From Rhodopirellula sp. SM50 (GTDB lineage Bacteria; Planctomycetota; Planctomycetia; Pirellulales; Pirellulaceae), in NCBI RefSeq assembly GCF_002289565.1, contig NZ_NTFY01000013.1, forward strand, positions 62,001-126,000: DNA of 64,000 bases, written 5' to 3'. Shown piece after piece: positions 19,228 through 27,531 of the stretch (its first letter is position 1; the number at the start of each line of letters is the position of its first letter). The notes beneath the pieces were generated by a model. That model was not told where the DNA came from and did not search any database. It was given only the letters and a program-made list of their open reading frames with translations. The position numbers and the translations under genes are program-made.

Positions 19228-22200
19228 ATGTTGCGATTTCCGATTCGAGCCGTCGTTTGTGCCTTGCTGTTGCTTGGCGTGACTGGATTTCCCGACGTCA
19301 GCCGTGCGGACGTGCAGGAGGATGCAGCCAAGCTGATCGATCAAGCGGGCGTCCAGGCTGGATTTTTTGTGCATCTGGGCGCGGGCGATGGTCAGCTCAC
19401 CGCGGCGCTGCGACAGAACGATTCGACTCAGGTGCACGGCTTGGTCACCGATGCGGACCGGTTGAAAACGATTCGCGACCGAGTGCTGGCCGAGGGCGGT
19501 TACGGTGATGTCGCGTTTGACCGCATCGAGGGGTACCAGCTTCCCTATGTCGACAACATGGTCAATCTGTTGATCGCCGAATCGCTGGGCGATGTGGCGA
19601 TGGACGAGGTGACGCGGGTGCTGGTTCCCAACGGCGTCGCGCTGATCAAAAAAGACGGTCAGTGGACGAAGTTTCGCAAGCCGCGTCCGGACAACATCGA
19701 CGAGTGGTCGCATTACCTGCACGATGCCACCGGAAACTCGGTCGCCCATGACGACGTCGTCGCGCCGCCGCGTCACTTGCAATGGGTGGGCAGCCCGCGT
19801 TGGTCGCGGCACCACGACCGGATGGCCAGCATGAGCGCATTGGTTTCCACCGGCGGACGGATGTTTTACATCATGGACGAGGGCAGCCGGATCTCGATCC
19901 AGTTGCCGCCGAAATGGAAATTGATCGCCCGCGATGCCTTCAACGGCAGCGTGTTGTGGAAAAAAGACATCGACAATTGGCAGCCGCACCTCTGGCCGCT
20001 CAAAAGTGGGCCGACACAATTGTCGCGGCGATTGGTTTCGACGGACTCGGAAGTTTTCGTCACGCTGGGATTCAACGCGCCGCTTTCGGCACTCGATGCC
20101 GCCACCGGTGAGTTGCTGCGGACCTACGAGGGCAGCGACGCGACCGAAGAAATCATTTCGACCGGCGACCTGTTGTTCCTGGTCGTGCGAAAAGGCAAGG
20201 CGGAATTGGAAGATTACGCCCCGCTGCACGGCACGGTCGGCGACCAGGCACGCTCACGCAGCTTTTTCTGGAACGAAGAACCGCGCGTGTTGATGGCGTT
20301 CCAGGCCAGCACGGGAAAGCAGTTGTGGGCCAAGAAGACCAAGGTTTCTCCGCTGACCTTGGCCGCCAAAGATTCGCAACTTTACTTTCACGACGGCGAG
20401 AAGATCGTCAGCCTGGACGGACGCTCGGGAGACGTCGTTTGGGAAAGTGAATCGGTGACCCGCCGCGATGCGTTCACGTTTAACTTCGGGCCGCGTCTGG
20501 TCGTCTACAACGACGTGGTGTTGTATGCCGGCGGCGACGGCAAGATGATTAGCAGCGACGCCAAGAGTGGAGAAAAGTTGTGGGAGGCGAGTTTTCCCAA
20601 TAGCGGCTATCAATCACCGCAAGACTTGATGGTCGTCAACGACTTGGTGTGGTTGGCGCCGTTGACGTCGGGTAAGGACAGCGGCGTTTACACCGGACGC
20701 AATCCGAGAACCGGTGAAGTCGTCAAGTCGTTCGCGCCCGATGTGGACACGTATTGGTTTCACCACCGCTGCTACATCGCCAAAGCGACCGATAACTTCT
20801 TGATGCCGTCACGGACCGGGATCGAGTTTGTCGATCCGGACAAGGAGCACTGGGACATCCATCACTGGGTCCGCGGTGGGTGTTTGTATGGCGTGATGCC
20901 GTGCAACGGATTGACCTACGCACCGCCACACAATTGTGCCTGTTATCCGGAAGCCAAGCTGTTCGGGTTCAATGCCCTGGCGCCGCTGGCCCCCACGCGA
21001 CCGATCCCGACCAAGGTTTTGGAAGCGGGACGGCGTGAAAAAGGCCCGGCGTTTGGAGCGGAGTTGGCCGCGGCCGAACCGGCCGGCGCGACGCCGGCGG
21101 ATGACTGGCCGACGTACCGTCACGACGCGGGCCGCAGCGGCACGACCAGCGGCCCGATTTCCGAGGACGTCGATTCCAAGTGGACGGTCAACCTGGGTGG
21201 CCGTCTGACCTCGCCGGTCATCGCCGGTGGAATCGTCTACGTGGCTCAGATCGACCAGCACACCCTGCACGCTTTGGATGAGACGTCGGGCGAATCAAAA
21301 TGGACCTTCACCGCCGGTGCGCGGATCGATTCGCCGCCGACGATCCATCGCGGACGAGTCGTCTTCGGCGGTGCCGACGGATGGGTGTATTGCTTGACCA
21401 CCGACGGGCAATTGGTCTGGCGTTACCGTGCCGCGCCGATGGATCGTCGTGCGATGGCGTACGAACAACTGGAATCCTTGTGGCCGGTCCACGGCAGCGT
21501 TCTGATTCACGACGACACGGTGTACACCGTCGCCGGACGATCCAATTTCCTGGACGGCGGGCTGCGTCTGCTGCGTCTGGATTTAGCCACCGGGAAGAAA
21601 CTTTCCGAAACGATCATGGATGAAACCAATCCCGATAGCGGCAACAACCTGCAGGAAAAAATTCAGATCCTGCAAATGCCGGTCGGGCTCCCCGACATCT
21701 TGTCCACCGACGGGCGGCACATCTACATGAAGTCACAGAAATTTGACTTCGAAGGCAACCGGCTGGAGATCGGACCGAATTCCGGCGACTTTGCCACCCA
21801 GGCGTCCAAGCAACGCGGCGAGGACGCACACATCTTTGCACCGATGGGTTTCCTGGATGACACCTGGTTCCATCGATCGTATTGGGTGCTGGGGCAAAGC
21901 TTTGCCGGTGGTCACGGCGGTTACTATCAAGCCGGCAAGTTTGCGCCTTCGGGCCGAATCTTGGTCAAGGGCGACGGGTACGTCTACGGTTACGGCCGCA
22001 AGCCACAGTACCTGCGTTGGACCACGGTGTTGGAACACCAGCTGTTCTCCGCCGAGCAGAACCCGCCGGAGATCCCGGAGGGGTTTGGGAAGAAGCGTGG
22101 CGGCGGCGGCCCGTCGGCTCCTTCGGCCTCGTTCCCGAAATCGCCGAGCTTGAATCCCCAAGGCAAACCGATCACCGTCGAGGCCTGGATCACGTCGACC

Positions 22201-23145
22201 AAGCCCCAGGGTGTGATCATTGCCCGCGGCGGGCCGTCCGCCGGATTTGCCCTGACGCTGAAAGCCGGCAAGCCACAGTTCTTGGTTCGCGGCGATCAGG
22301 GGCTCGCCACCGTGGAAGGCCCGAAACGGATCGTCGGCGGTTGGCATCATGTCGTCGGGGTCTTGGGCGAAGACAAATCGATGTCGCTGTATGTCGATGG
22401 GAAACTGGCCGCCAGCGGCAAGGCGGGCGGATTGATTCACATCGACCCCGCACAGGGCATGGATATCGGTGCGGACGGACAGACGGCCGTCGGCGATTAC
22501 ACGTCTCCGCTGCCGTTTTCCGGTGCGATCGACGAAGTGCGGTTGTATTTCCAAGCCGCCAGCGCCGAGCAGATTGCCAAACGCTACGCCGACGGATCCG
22601 AGATCTCTTCTGACGCCGTGTTGGCGGTCAGCTTTGACGACGGCACCGCCCGAGACCACAGCCTGCATCGCAACAACGGAACCCTGGAAGGCGGCAAACT
22701 CGTCGAAGGCAAGTTCGGCAAAGCCGTTCAGTTCACCAACCGCAATCAAGGTCCCGCCAAGAAAGGCGGTAACAACAGCACCGTCAAACCCGGCGACTCG
22801 CTGGTCAAACCGAAGTGGGCCAAGGACGTGCCGGTCTATGTGCGCGGCATGGTGTTGGCCGGGAACAAACTGTTCATCGTCGGTCCACCGGACACGATCA
22901 ACGAAGAAGAAACGTTCCAAAAACTCAGCGAGAGTGATCCGGAAGTGCAAGCATTGCTCGATGACCAAGATGCGGCACTGATGGGCAAAGACGGCTCGTC
23001 GTTGCTGGCCGTGAACATTGACACCGGCGAGATTGAAAACGAGATCAAGCTGGACACGCTGCCCGCCTGGGACGGGCTGGCCGGAGCCAACGGAAGCCTG
23101 TTCCTGTCGACACTCGACGGCAGCGTGATGTGTTTTGGAAAGTAG
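19228..23145 (+). CDS. Secreted methyltransferase-like / PQQ-propeller / LamG protein
   Basis: This 1305-residue protein starts with a signal peptide (VVCALLLLGVTGFPDVSRA). Residues 35-160 resemble a SAM-methyltransferase Rossmann fold (FFVHLGAGDGQLTAAL, then NLLIAESLGDVAMDEVTRVLVPNG). The catalytic fitness of that part is unknown and it may be a scaffold. Residues 190-900 are PQQ-type beta-propeller repeats (AFNGSVLWKKDI, GRSGDVVWESE, DETSGESKWTF, TTDGQLVWRYR). Residues 960-1160 form a LamG/concanavalin-type jellyroll (ITVEAWITS, VVGVLGEDKSMSLYVDGKLAASG, FSGAIDEVRLY). The C-terminus returns to propeller sequence (LLAVNIDTGEIENEI), so the jellyroll seems inserted in the propeller. It is probably a periplasmic or surface protein. 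Confidence 0.85.
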   Translation: MLRFPIRAVVCALLLLGVTGFPDVSRADVQEDAAKLIDQAGVQAGFFVHLGAGDGQLTAALRQNDSTQVHGLVTDADRLKTIRDRVLAEGGYGDVAFDRIEGYQLPYVDNMVNLLIAESLGDVAMDEVTRVLVPNGVALIKKDGQWTKFRKPRPDNIDEWSHYLHDATGNSVAHDDVVAPPRHLQWVGSPRWSRHHDRMASMSALVSTGGRMFYIMDEGSRISIQLPPKWKLIARDAFNGSVLWKKDIDNWQPHLWPLKSGPTQLSRRLVSTDSEVFVTLGFNAPLSALDAATGELLRTYEGSDATEEIISTGDLLFLVVRKGKAELEDYAPLHGTVGDQARSRSFFWNEEPRVLMAFQASTGKQLWAKKTKVSPLTLAAKDSQLYFHDGEKIVSLDGRSGDVVWESESVTRRDAFTFNFGPRLVVYNDVVLYAGGDGKMISSDAKSGEKLWEASFPNSGYQSPQDLMVVNDLVWLAPLTSGKDSGVYTGRNPRTGEVVKSFAPDVDTYWFHHRCYIAKATDNFLMPSRTGIEFVDPDKEHWDIHHWVRGGCLYGVMPCNGLTYAPPHNCACYPEAKLFGFNALAPLAPTRPIPTKVLEAGRREKGPAFGAELAAAEPAGATPADDWPTYRHDAGRSGTTSGPISEDVDSKWTVNLGGRLTSPVIAGGIVYVAQIDQHTLHALDETSGESKWTFTAGARIDSPPTIHRGRVVFGGADGWVYCLTTDGQLVWRYRAAPMDRRAMAYEQLESLWPVHGSVLIHDDTVYTVAGRSNFLDGGLRLLRLDLATGKKLSETIMDETNPDSGNNLQEKIQILQMPVGLPDILSTDGRHIYMKSQKFDFEGNRLEIGPNSGDFATQASKQRGEDAHIFAPMGFLDDTWFHRSYWVLGQSFAGGHGGYYQAGKFAPSGRILVKGDGYVYGYGRKPQYLRWTTVLEHQLFSAEQNPPEIPEGFGKKRGGGGPSAPSASFPKSPSLNPQGKPITVEAWITSTKPQGVIIARGGPSAGFALTLKAGKPQFLVRGDQGLATVEGPKRIVGGWHHVVGVLGEDKSMSLYVDGKLAASGKAGGLIHIDPAQGMDIGADGQTAVGDYTSPLPFSGAIDEVRLYFQAASAEQIAKRYADGSEISSDAVLAVSFDDGTARDHSLHRNNGTLEGGKLVEGKFGKAVQFTNRNQGPAKKGGNNSTVKPGDSLVKPKWAKDVPVYVRGMVLAGNKLFIVGPPDTINEEETFQKLSESDPEVQALLDDQDAALMGKDGSSLLAVNIDTGEIENEIKLDTLPAWDGLAGANGSLFLSTLDGSVMCFGK

Positions 23146-23165
23146 CGTGATGTGTTTCGGAAAGT
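23122..23165. repeat. 22-bp tandem duplication across the stop codon
   Basis: The last codons of the propeller gene are duplicated. The unit at 23122-23143 is followed directly by a near-identical unit at 23144-23165 with a single T-to-C difference. The TAG stop (23143-23145) spans the junction. It looks like a recent slippage or recombination duplication. Confidence 0.85.
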
Positions 23166-23197
23166 TGCAGCCCGGGATCGGTCGGTGCTCCGTTTCA

Positions 23198-24259
23198 ATG
23201 TACAAGAGGTTCAGTTTGTTAAGCTCGGCAAGACACTTGGAACACCGTTCAAAACTCGACGGACTGCTTGATCCTTCACGCGGATTTCTCCTGACCTTCA
23301 TCGTTTTGGCCTGTAGTTCTTGCGCCGGCGCGTGCAACATTCCGGTCTTTCGCTACGCACTGGAACGTTGGACGCCGGATGATTGCGAAGTGATGGTTTT
23401 TCACGATGGACCGCTCTCGCCCGCCGACACCACCTTGATGAATCGATTGAATGCGTCAACCGACGATTACGGCGGGCATGCCAATGCCAAAGTCATGGCG
23501 GTCGATGTCAGCGGTGACACGAGTGGCGAGCGTGTGGCTTTGTGGAAAGAAATCGACGCCAACGCGGAGAAGACGACGTTGCCCCACGTCCTGGTTCGAA
23601 CGAAGCTGGGGCGGGGACGTTTCGTCAACCATTGGCACGGAACACTTGCCGACGCCGATCGGTTGGGGATCTTTCACTCGCCGATTCGAACCGAACTCCG
23701 CGATCGTCTGTTGGCCGGGCACAGCGTCGTTTGGTTGCTGATTCGATCGGCCGACCACGAAAAGAACGAGAACGCCAAGCAGCTTGTCCAACAAACGTTC
23801 CAGACGCTGTCATCGAAGGTGACGTTGCCCGAGGGGATCGGGCTGCCGGGGTCCGAGTTGTACGCCGACTTGCCGCTGGTCGTCAAATTCAGCCTGCTGG
23901 AGATCGATCCGAAGGACCCGAAAGAGTCCTTTTTGGTCGGTCTGCTGTCGGGGTTGCGGTTGTCGGCCTTCGAAGCAGGCGAGCCGTTGCTGGTTCCGGT
24001 ATTTGGACGAGGTCGGGCGTTGGAAGTCATCCCGGCAGGCGACCTTTCGGCCCGATTGATGGAAGAGCTGACGGTCTTTCTCAGCGGGGCGTGTTCCTGT
24101 CAGGTCAAAGAGCAGAACCCCGGTTTTGATTTGCTGATCGATGCCGATTGGGACGGTCAGCTTTTTGGGGACATCGACAATCGTCCGCCCGACCGTAGTG
24201 CCGAAGAAGGACGCAATCGCAATCCCGTCCTGGTTCCGATCCCGCAGGGCCGCAAGTAA
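23198..24259 (+). CDS. Secreted hypothetical protein, first gene of the molybdate-type ABC operon
   Basis: I do not recognise the family. The product has about 353 residues, an N-terminal hydrophobic segment (GFLLTFIVLACSSCAGAC) that could be a lipoprotein or Sec signal, and then NIPVFRYALERWTPDDCEV. The central part is mixed alpha/beta with PLVVKFSLLEIDPKD and FLVGLLSGLRLS, and a cysteine pair CSC lies near residue 295. I chose the ATG at 23198 to put the signal near the N-terminus; the frame is open to 23135 but runs through the duplicated stop region. It ends 9 bp before the binding-protein gene, so it belongs to that operon and may be an accessory envelope protein. Confidence 0.7.
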   Translation: MYKRFSLLSSARHLEHRSKLDGLLDPSRGFLLTFIVLACSSCAGACNIPVFRYALERWTPDDCEVMVFHDGPLSPADTTLMNRLNASTDDYGGHANAKVMAVDVSGDTSGERVALWKEIDANAEKTTLPHVLVRTKLGRGRFVNHWHGTLADADRLGIFHSPIRTELRDRLLAGHSVVWLLIRSADHEKNENAKQLVQQTFQTLSSKVTLPEGIGLPGSELYADLPLVVKFSLLEIDPKDPKESFLVGLLSGLRLSAFEAGEPLLVPVFGRGRALEVIPAGDLSARLMEELTVFLSGACSCQVKEQNPGFDLLIDADWDGQLFGDIDNRPPDRSAEEGRNRNPVLVPIPQGRK

Positions 24260-24268
24260 ACTAAAATC

Positions 24269-25768
24269 ATGAATCGCACCTACATTTTAATGGCCGGCTC
24301 GCTGGTCGCGTTGATCGGCATCGTCGTGTTACTCGGTGACCGAGAAAAACCCTCGACGAGCGGACGGGCAGTGATGCTGTACTGTGCCGCCAGCAACCGC
24401 GCGGTGATGGAATCGATCCGCGAGCAATACGAGCAAGAGTTCGAACGCAGCGTCGATATTCAATACGGACCGTCGCAAACGCTGTTGTCGTCGATCGAAG
24501 TGGCCAAACAGGGGGACCTGTATTTGCCGGCTGATGACAGCTACCTGAAACTGGGCAAGCAAAAGGGGCTGATCGCCGAACAGATCCCGATCGCAAAAAT
24601 GCAAGCCGTGATCGCGGTCCCCAAAGGGAATCCCAAATCGATCCAAAGCTTGGACGACTTGTTGCGTGATGATGTCCGCGTGGTCCTGGCGAGTCCCGAT
24701 TCGGCGGCGATCGGCAAGGTCGTCCGTGAATCGTTACGCGAGGCCGGTCGCTGGGACAGCCTGGACAAAGCCAGCAAAGCGTATCGTGGGACCGTCAATG
24801 AAGTGGCCAACGACATCAAGATCGGTGCCGCCGACGCCGGGATCGTGTATGACGCGGTGTTGCACACCTATCCCGATTTGACCTTTGTCGAAATCCCCGA
24901 GCTGGCTGCGACGGCGTCACAGATTTCCGTCGGGGTGATCGCGTCGACACAGCATTCTGCCGATGCGTTGCATTTCGCCCGCTACATTTCGTCCGCTGAT
25001 CGAGGCTTGCAGCATTACGCCGATCACGGCTTCCGCGTCTCCGGCGGTGACAACTGGGCCGACCGACCCGAATTGTCGGTGTTTGCCGGATCGATGTTGC
25101 GTCCGGCGATCGAAGACACGATCGCGGCGTTCGAAAAACGCGAAGGGGTGAAGGTCAACCGCGTCTACAACGGGTGCGGCATTTTGGTGGCGCAGATGAA
25201 AGCCGGCCAGCATCCGGACGCCTACTTTGCCTGTGACAACGAATTCATGAATCAAGTCCACGACCTGTTTCCCGAACCCGTTCCCGTTTCGCAGAACGAA
25301 TTGGTGATCTTGGTGCAAAAGGGAAATCCCAAGGGAATCGCATCGCTGCGTGACTTGGCCAAAGAAGGTCTGCGTGTGGGGATCGGTCATGAAAAACAAT
25401 GCGCGATGGGCTGGATCACTCAGAACACGTTTCGCGAGGGCGGGGTTCAGCAAGAGATCATGCCCAACGTGACCGTTCAAACGCCGACCGGCGACATGCT
25501 GGTCAACCAATTGCAGACCGGTTCGCTGGACGCCGCGGTGGCGTACTTGAGCAACGCGGCCGGAGCTTCAGAATTTTTGGACGCGATCCGCATTCAAGGC
25601 ATCGATTGCAGCGTTGCGACCCAGCCCTGGGCGGTCGCCAAAGAGTCGCCGTATCCGAATCTGGCATCGCGTTTGTTCCAGAAAATCTGCTCCACCGAGT
25701 CGCAAGACGTCTTCGCCGCCGAAGGATTTCGTTGGCAGAATCTCGGCAACGATGCGACTGATGAGTGA
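24269..25768 (+). CDS. Tandem-duplicated molybdate-type ABC substrate-binding protein
   Basis: The 499-residue protein has an N-terminal membrane anchor (ILMAGSLVALIGIVVLLGD) and two ModA-like lobes in tandem. The first (about 35-265) starts VMLYCAASNRAVMESI with DLYLPADDSYL and IAVPKGNPKSIQSLDDL. The second (about 270-490) starts LSVFAGSMLRPAIEDTI with DAYFACDNEFMNQV and ILVQKGNPKGIASLRDL. Each lobe is about the size of a complete ModA, so this is a fused duplicate rather than one large protein. The permease gene start overlaps its end. The likely cargo is an oxyanion such as molybdate, tungstate or sulfate, inferred from homology and neighbours. Confidence 0.85.
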   Translation: MNRTYILMAGSLVALIGIVVLLGDREKPSTSGRAVMLYCAASNRAVMESIREQYEQEFERSVDIQYGPSQTLLSSIEVAKQGDLYLPADDSYLKLGKQKGLIAEQIPIAKMQAVIAVPKGNPKSIQSLDDLLRDDVRVVLASPDSAAIGKVVRESLREAGRWDSLDKASKAYRGTVNEVANDIKIGAADAGIVYDAVLHTYPDLTFVEIPELAATASQISVGVIASTQHSADALHFARYISSADRGLQHYADHGFRVSGGDNWADRPELSVFAGSMLRPAIEDTIAAFEKREGVKVNRVYNGCGILVAQMKAGQHPDAYFACDNEFMNQVHDLFPEPVPVSQNELVILVQKGNPKGIASLRDLAKEGLRVGIGHEKQCAMGWITQNTFREGGVQQEIMPNVTVQTPTGDMLVNQLQTGSLDAAVAYLSNAAGASEFLDAIRIQGIDCSVATQPWAVAKESPYPNLASRLFQKICSTESQDVFAAEGFRWQNLGNDATDE

Positions 25769-26606
25769 GCCGGTGAACGCATCTTCGTCGCCGACGTTTC
25801 GGCGCCGCAGCGACACGCCGTTCTTTTTGGTGATGGGCGGGATCTCGGCCTGCTTCATCATCTTGATTGTGCTGCTGTTGGCCGCCGATGTCGTGTTCAC
25901 CTCCCCGAGCGACTTCATCGATGCACTTCGCAAGCCGGAGATTCAGGCCGCGTTCCGATTGACGATTTTGAGTTGTTCGGCGGCGGCGGTGCTGTCGTTG
26001 TGGGTCGCAACGCCGCTGGGGTACCTGTTGTCGCGGTATCGATTTCCCGGCCGCTGGCTGGTCGACACCCTGGTCGACATACCGATCGTGTTGCCCCCGT
26101 TGGTGCTGGGATTGAGTCTGTTGATTTTGTTTCACCTGCCGATTTTCGGTTGGGAGTTGGAAGCCTGGTTGCGTGACAGCGTCGGTTTTCCGGTCACGTA
26201 TCAGTGGCCCGCCGTCGTGCTCGCGCAGTTCTCGGTCGCGTGCGCGTTTGCGGTGCGAACGATGCGGGTGACGTTTGACCAAATTGATCCGCGCGCCGAA
26301 GACGTGGCGCGGACGCTGGGTTGCACGCGGGGGCAGGCTTTCATGCAGATTGCACTACCGCAGGCGTGGCGCGGGATGATCGCCGCGACGACGATCGCCT
26401 GGGCGCGGGCGCTCGGCGAGTTCGGGCCGATCCTGGTGTTTGCCGGGGCGACGCGGATGCGGACGGAGGTGCTTTCGACGACGGTCTTTTTGGAATTGAG
26501 TATCGGGCAGCTGAACGCCGCCGTCGCCGTCTCGCTGTTGATGGTCGCGATGGCGGTCGTCGTGTTGTTGATTCTCCGCGTGCTGGGAACGGGGTTGAAC
26601 GCGTGA
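25761..26606 (+). CDS. modB: Molybdate/tungstate-type ABC transporter permease
   Basis: This is an integral membrane protein of 281 residues with five to six hydrophobic helices. The cytoplasmic EAA loop is clear: DVARTLGCTRGQAFMQIALP followed by WARALGEFGPILVFAG, as in ModB and WtpB. I chose the ATG at 25761, which overlaps the stop of the binding-protein gene by 8 bp; an in-frame ATG at 25752 is also possible. The frame is open far upstream but that part is a shadow of the previous gene. Its TGA overlaps the GTG start of the ATPase gene. Confidence 0.88.
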   Translation: MSEPVNASSSPTFRRRSDTPFFLVMGGISACFIILIVLLLAADVVFTSPSDFIDALRKPEIQAAFRLTILSCSAAAVLSLWVATPLGYLLSRYRFPGRWLVDTLVDIPIVLPPLVLGLSLLILFHLPIFGWELEAWLRDSVGFPVTYQWPAVVLAQFSVACAFAVRTMRVTFDQIDPRAEDVARTLGCTRGQAFMQIALPQAWRGMIAATTIAWARALGEFGPILVFAGATRMRTEVLSTTVFLELSIGQLNAAVAVSLLMVAMAVVVLLILRVLGTGLNA

Positions 26607-27241
26607 TCGAGCTGGACGATGTTTCCATTCATGCCGGCGAGTTCTCGCTCTCGGGCATCAGCATGCAAGTGCCCCGCGGCCACTACGCGGTGCTGATGGG
26701 GCGGACCGGCCGCGGCAAGACCACGATCCTGGAATCGATCTGCGGGTTGCGCAAGATCACGTCGGGACGGATTCTGATCGATGGCGTGGACGTGACGACG
26801 TGGTTGCCGGGGGATCGCCAAATCGGGTATGTCCCCCAAGACTTGGCGCTGTTTCCCACCCTGACGGTCGCACAACATTTAGCGTTCGCGCTGCGGTTGC
26901 GGAAACGTCCGCAGAGCGAAATCGACGAAAGAATTTCGCAACTCGCCGAAGTGCTCGGGATCATGCGGTTGTTGGGCCGCAAGGTGGACGCGCTCAGTGG
27001 TGGTGAATCACAACGCGTCGCACTCGGGCGGGCGCTGTCGTTTCGCCCCGCCGTCTTGTTGCTCGACGAACCCCTCAGTGCGCTCGACGAATCGACCCGG
27101 GCGGAAATGCACGAGTTGCTTAAACGGGTCAAAAAGACCACCGGAGTCACGACGCTGCATGTCACGCACAGCAACGAAGAAGCCGAGGTCTTGGCGGATC
27201 AGCGTTTTGAACTCAACGACGGGGTGGTGACGGAGGGCTGA
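26603..27241 (+). CDS. modC: Molybdate-type ABC transporter ATP-binding protein
   Basis: This is the 212-residue ATPase of the transporter. Walker A is GRTGRGKTT (the common form is GxSGSGKS/T), the Q-loop is GYVPQDLALFP, the signature is LSGGESQRVALGRAL, Walker B is VLLLDEPLSALDE and the H-loop is HVTHSNEEAE. The start is a GTG at 26603 overlapping the permease stop. The protein ends right after the ATPase domain and lacks the C-terminal TOBE/MOP domain that many ModC proteins use for molybdate sensing. A phrase-repeat array follows immediately. Confidence 0.9.
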   Translation: MIELDDVSIHAGEFSLSGISMQVPRGHYAVLMGRTGRGKTTILESICGLRKITSGRILIDGVDVTTWLPGDRQIGYVPQDLALFPTLTVAQHLAFALRLRKRPQSEIDERISQLAEVLGIMRLLGRKVDALSGGESQRVALGRALSFRPAVLLLDEPLSALDESTRAEMHELLKRVKKTTGVTTLHVTHSNEEAEVLADQRFELNDGVVTEG

Positions 27242-27247
27242 TCGGTC

Positions 27248-27480
27248 GGTCAAAAAATTGAATGGTCAAAAAATTGAATGGTCAAAAAATTGAATGGTCA
27301 AAAAATTGAATGGTCAAAAAATTTGGTGGTCAAAAAATTTGGTGGTCAAAAAATAGAGGGCCGCAATGGATGCTCAGCGTAGGCGGATCGGCTCCGGCAA
27401 ACCATCGCGTACGTGTTCGCTACCACGCAAGACCGCCCCGCACCCCGTTCCCCATTTTTTGACCAACCCATTTTTTGACC
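27248..27480. repeat. 16-bp phrase array with inverted downstream copies
   Basis: Four exact 16-bp units GGTCAAAAAATTGAAT (27248-27311) are followed by three variants: GGTCAAAAAATTTGGT twice (27312-27343) and GGTCAAAAAATAGAGG once. About 95 bp later ATTTTTTGACC occurs twice (27454-27464 and 27470-27480), also 16 bp apart but inverted. The array fills the gap between the convergent modC and moeB genes. There are no spacers, so it is not CRISPR. Confidence 0.85.
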
Positions 27481-27531
27481 AATGTTTTCAATGATCCGAT
27501 TTCGTCCCGCTGTCATTAAGCGGTTGCAGTA

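Noticed and set aside
21733-23340. Minus-strand open frame of 535 codons
   Set aside because: It lies antisense inside the propeller/LamG gene, whose motifs are clear; the antisense product shows no family features.
27248-27480. CRISPR array
   Set aside because: The units follow each other without unique spacers, the unit is only 16 bp, and no cas gene is near.
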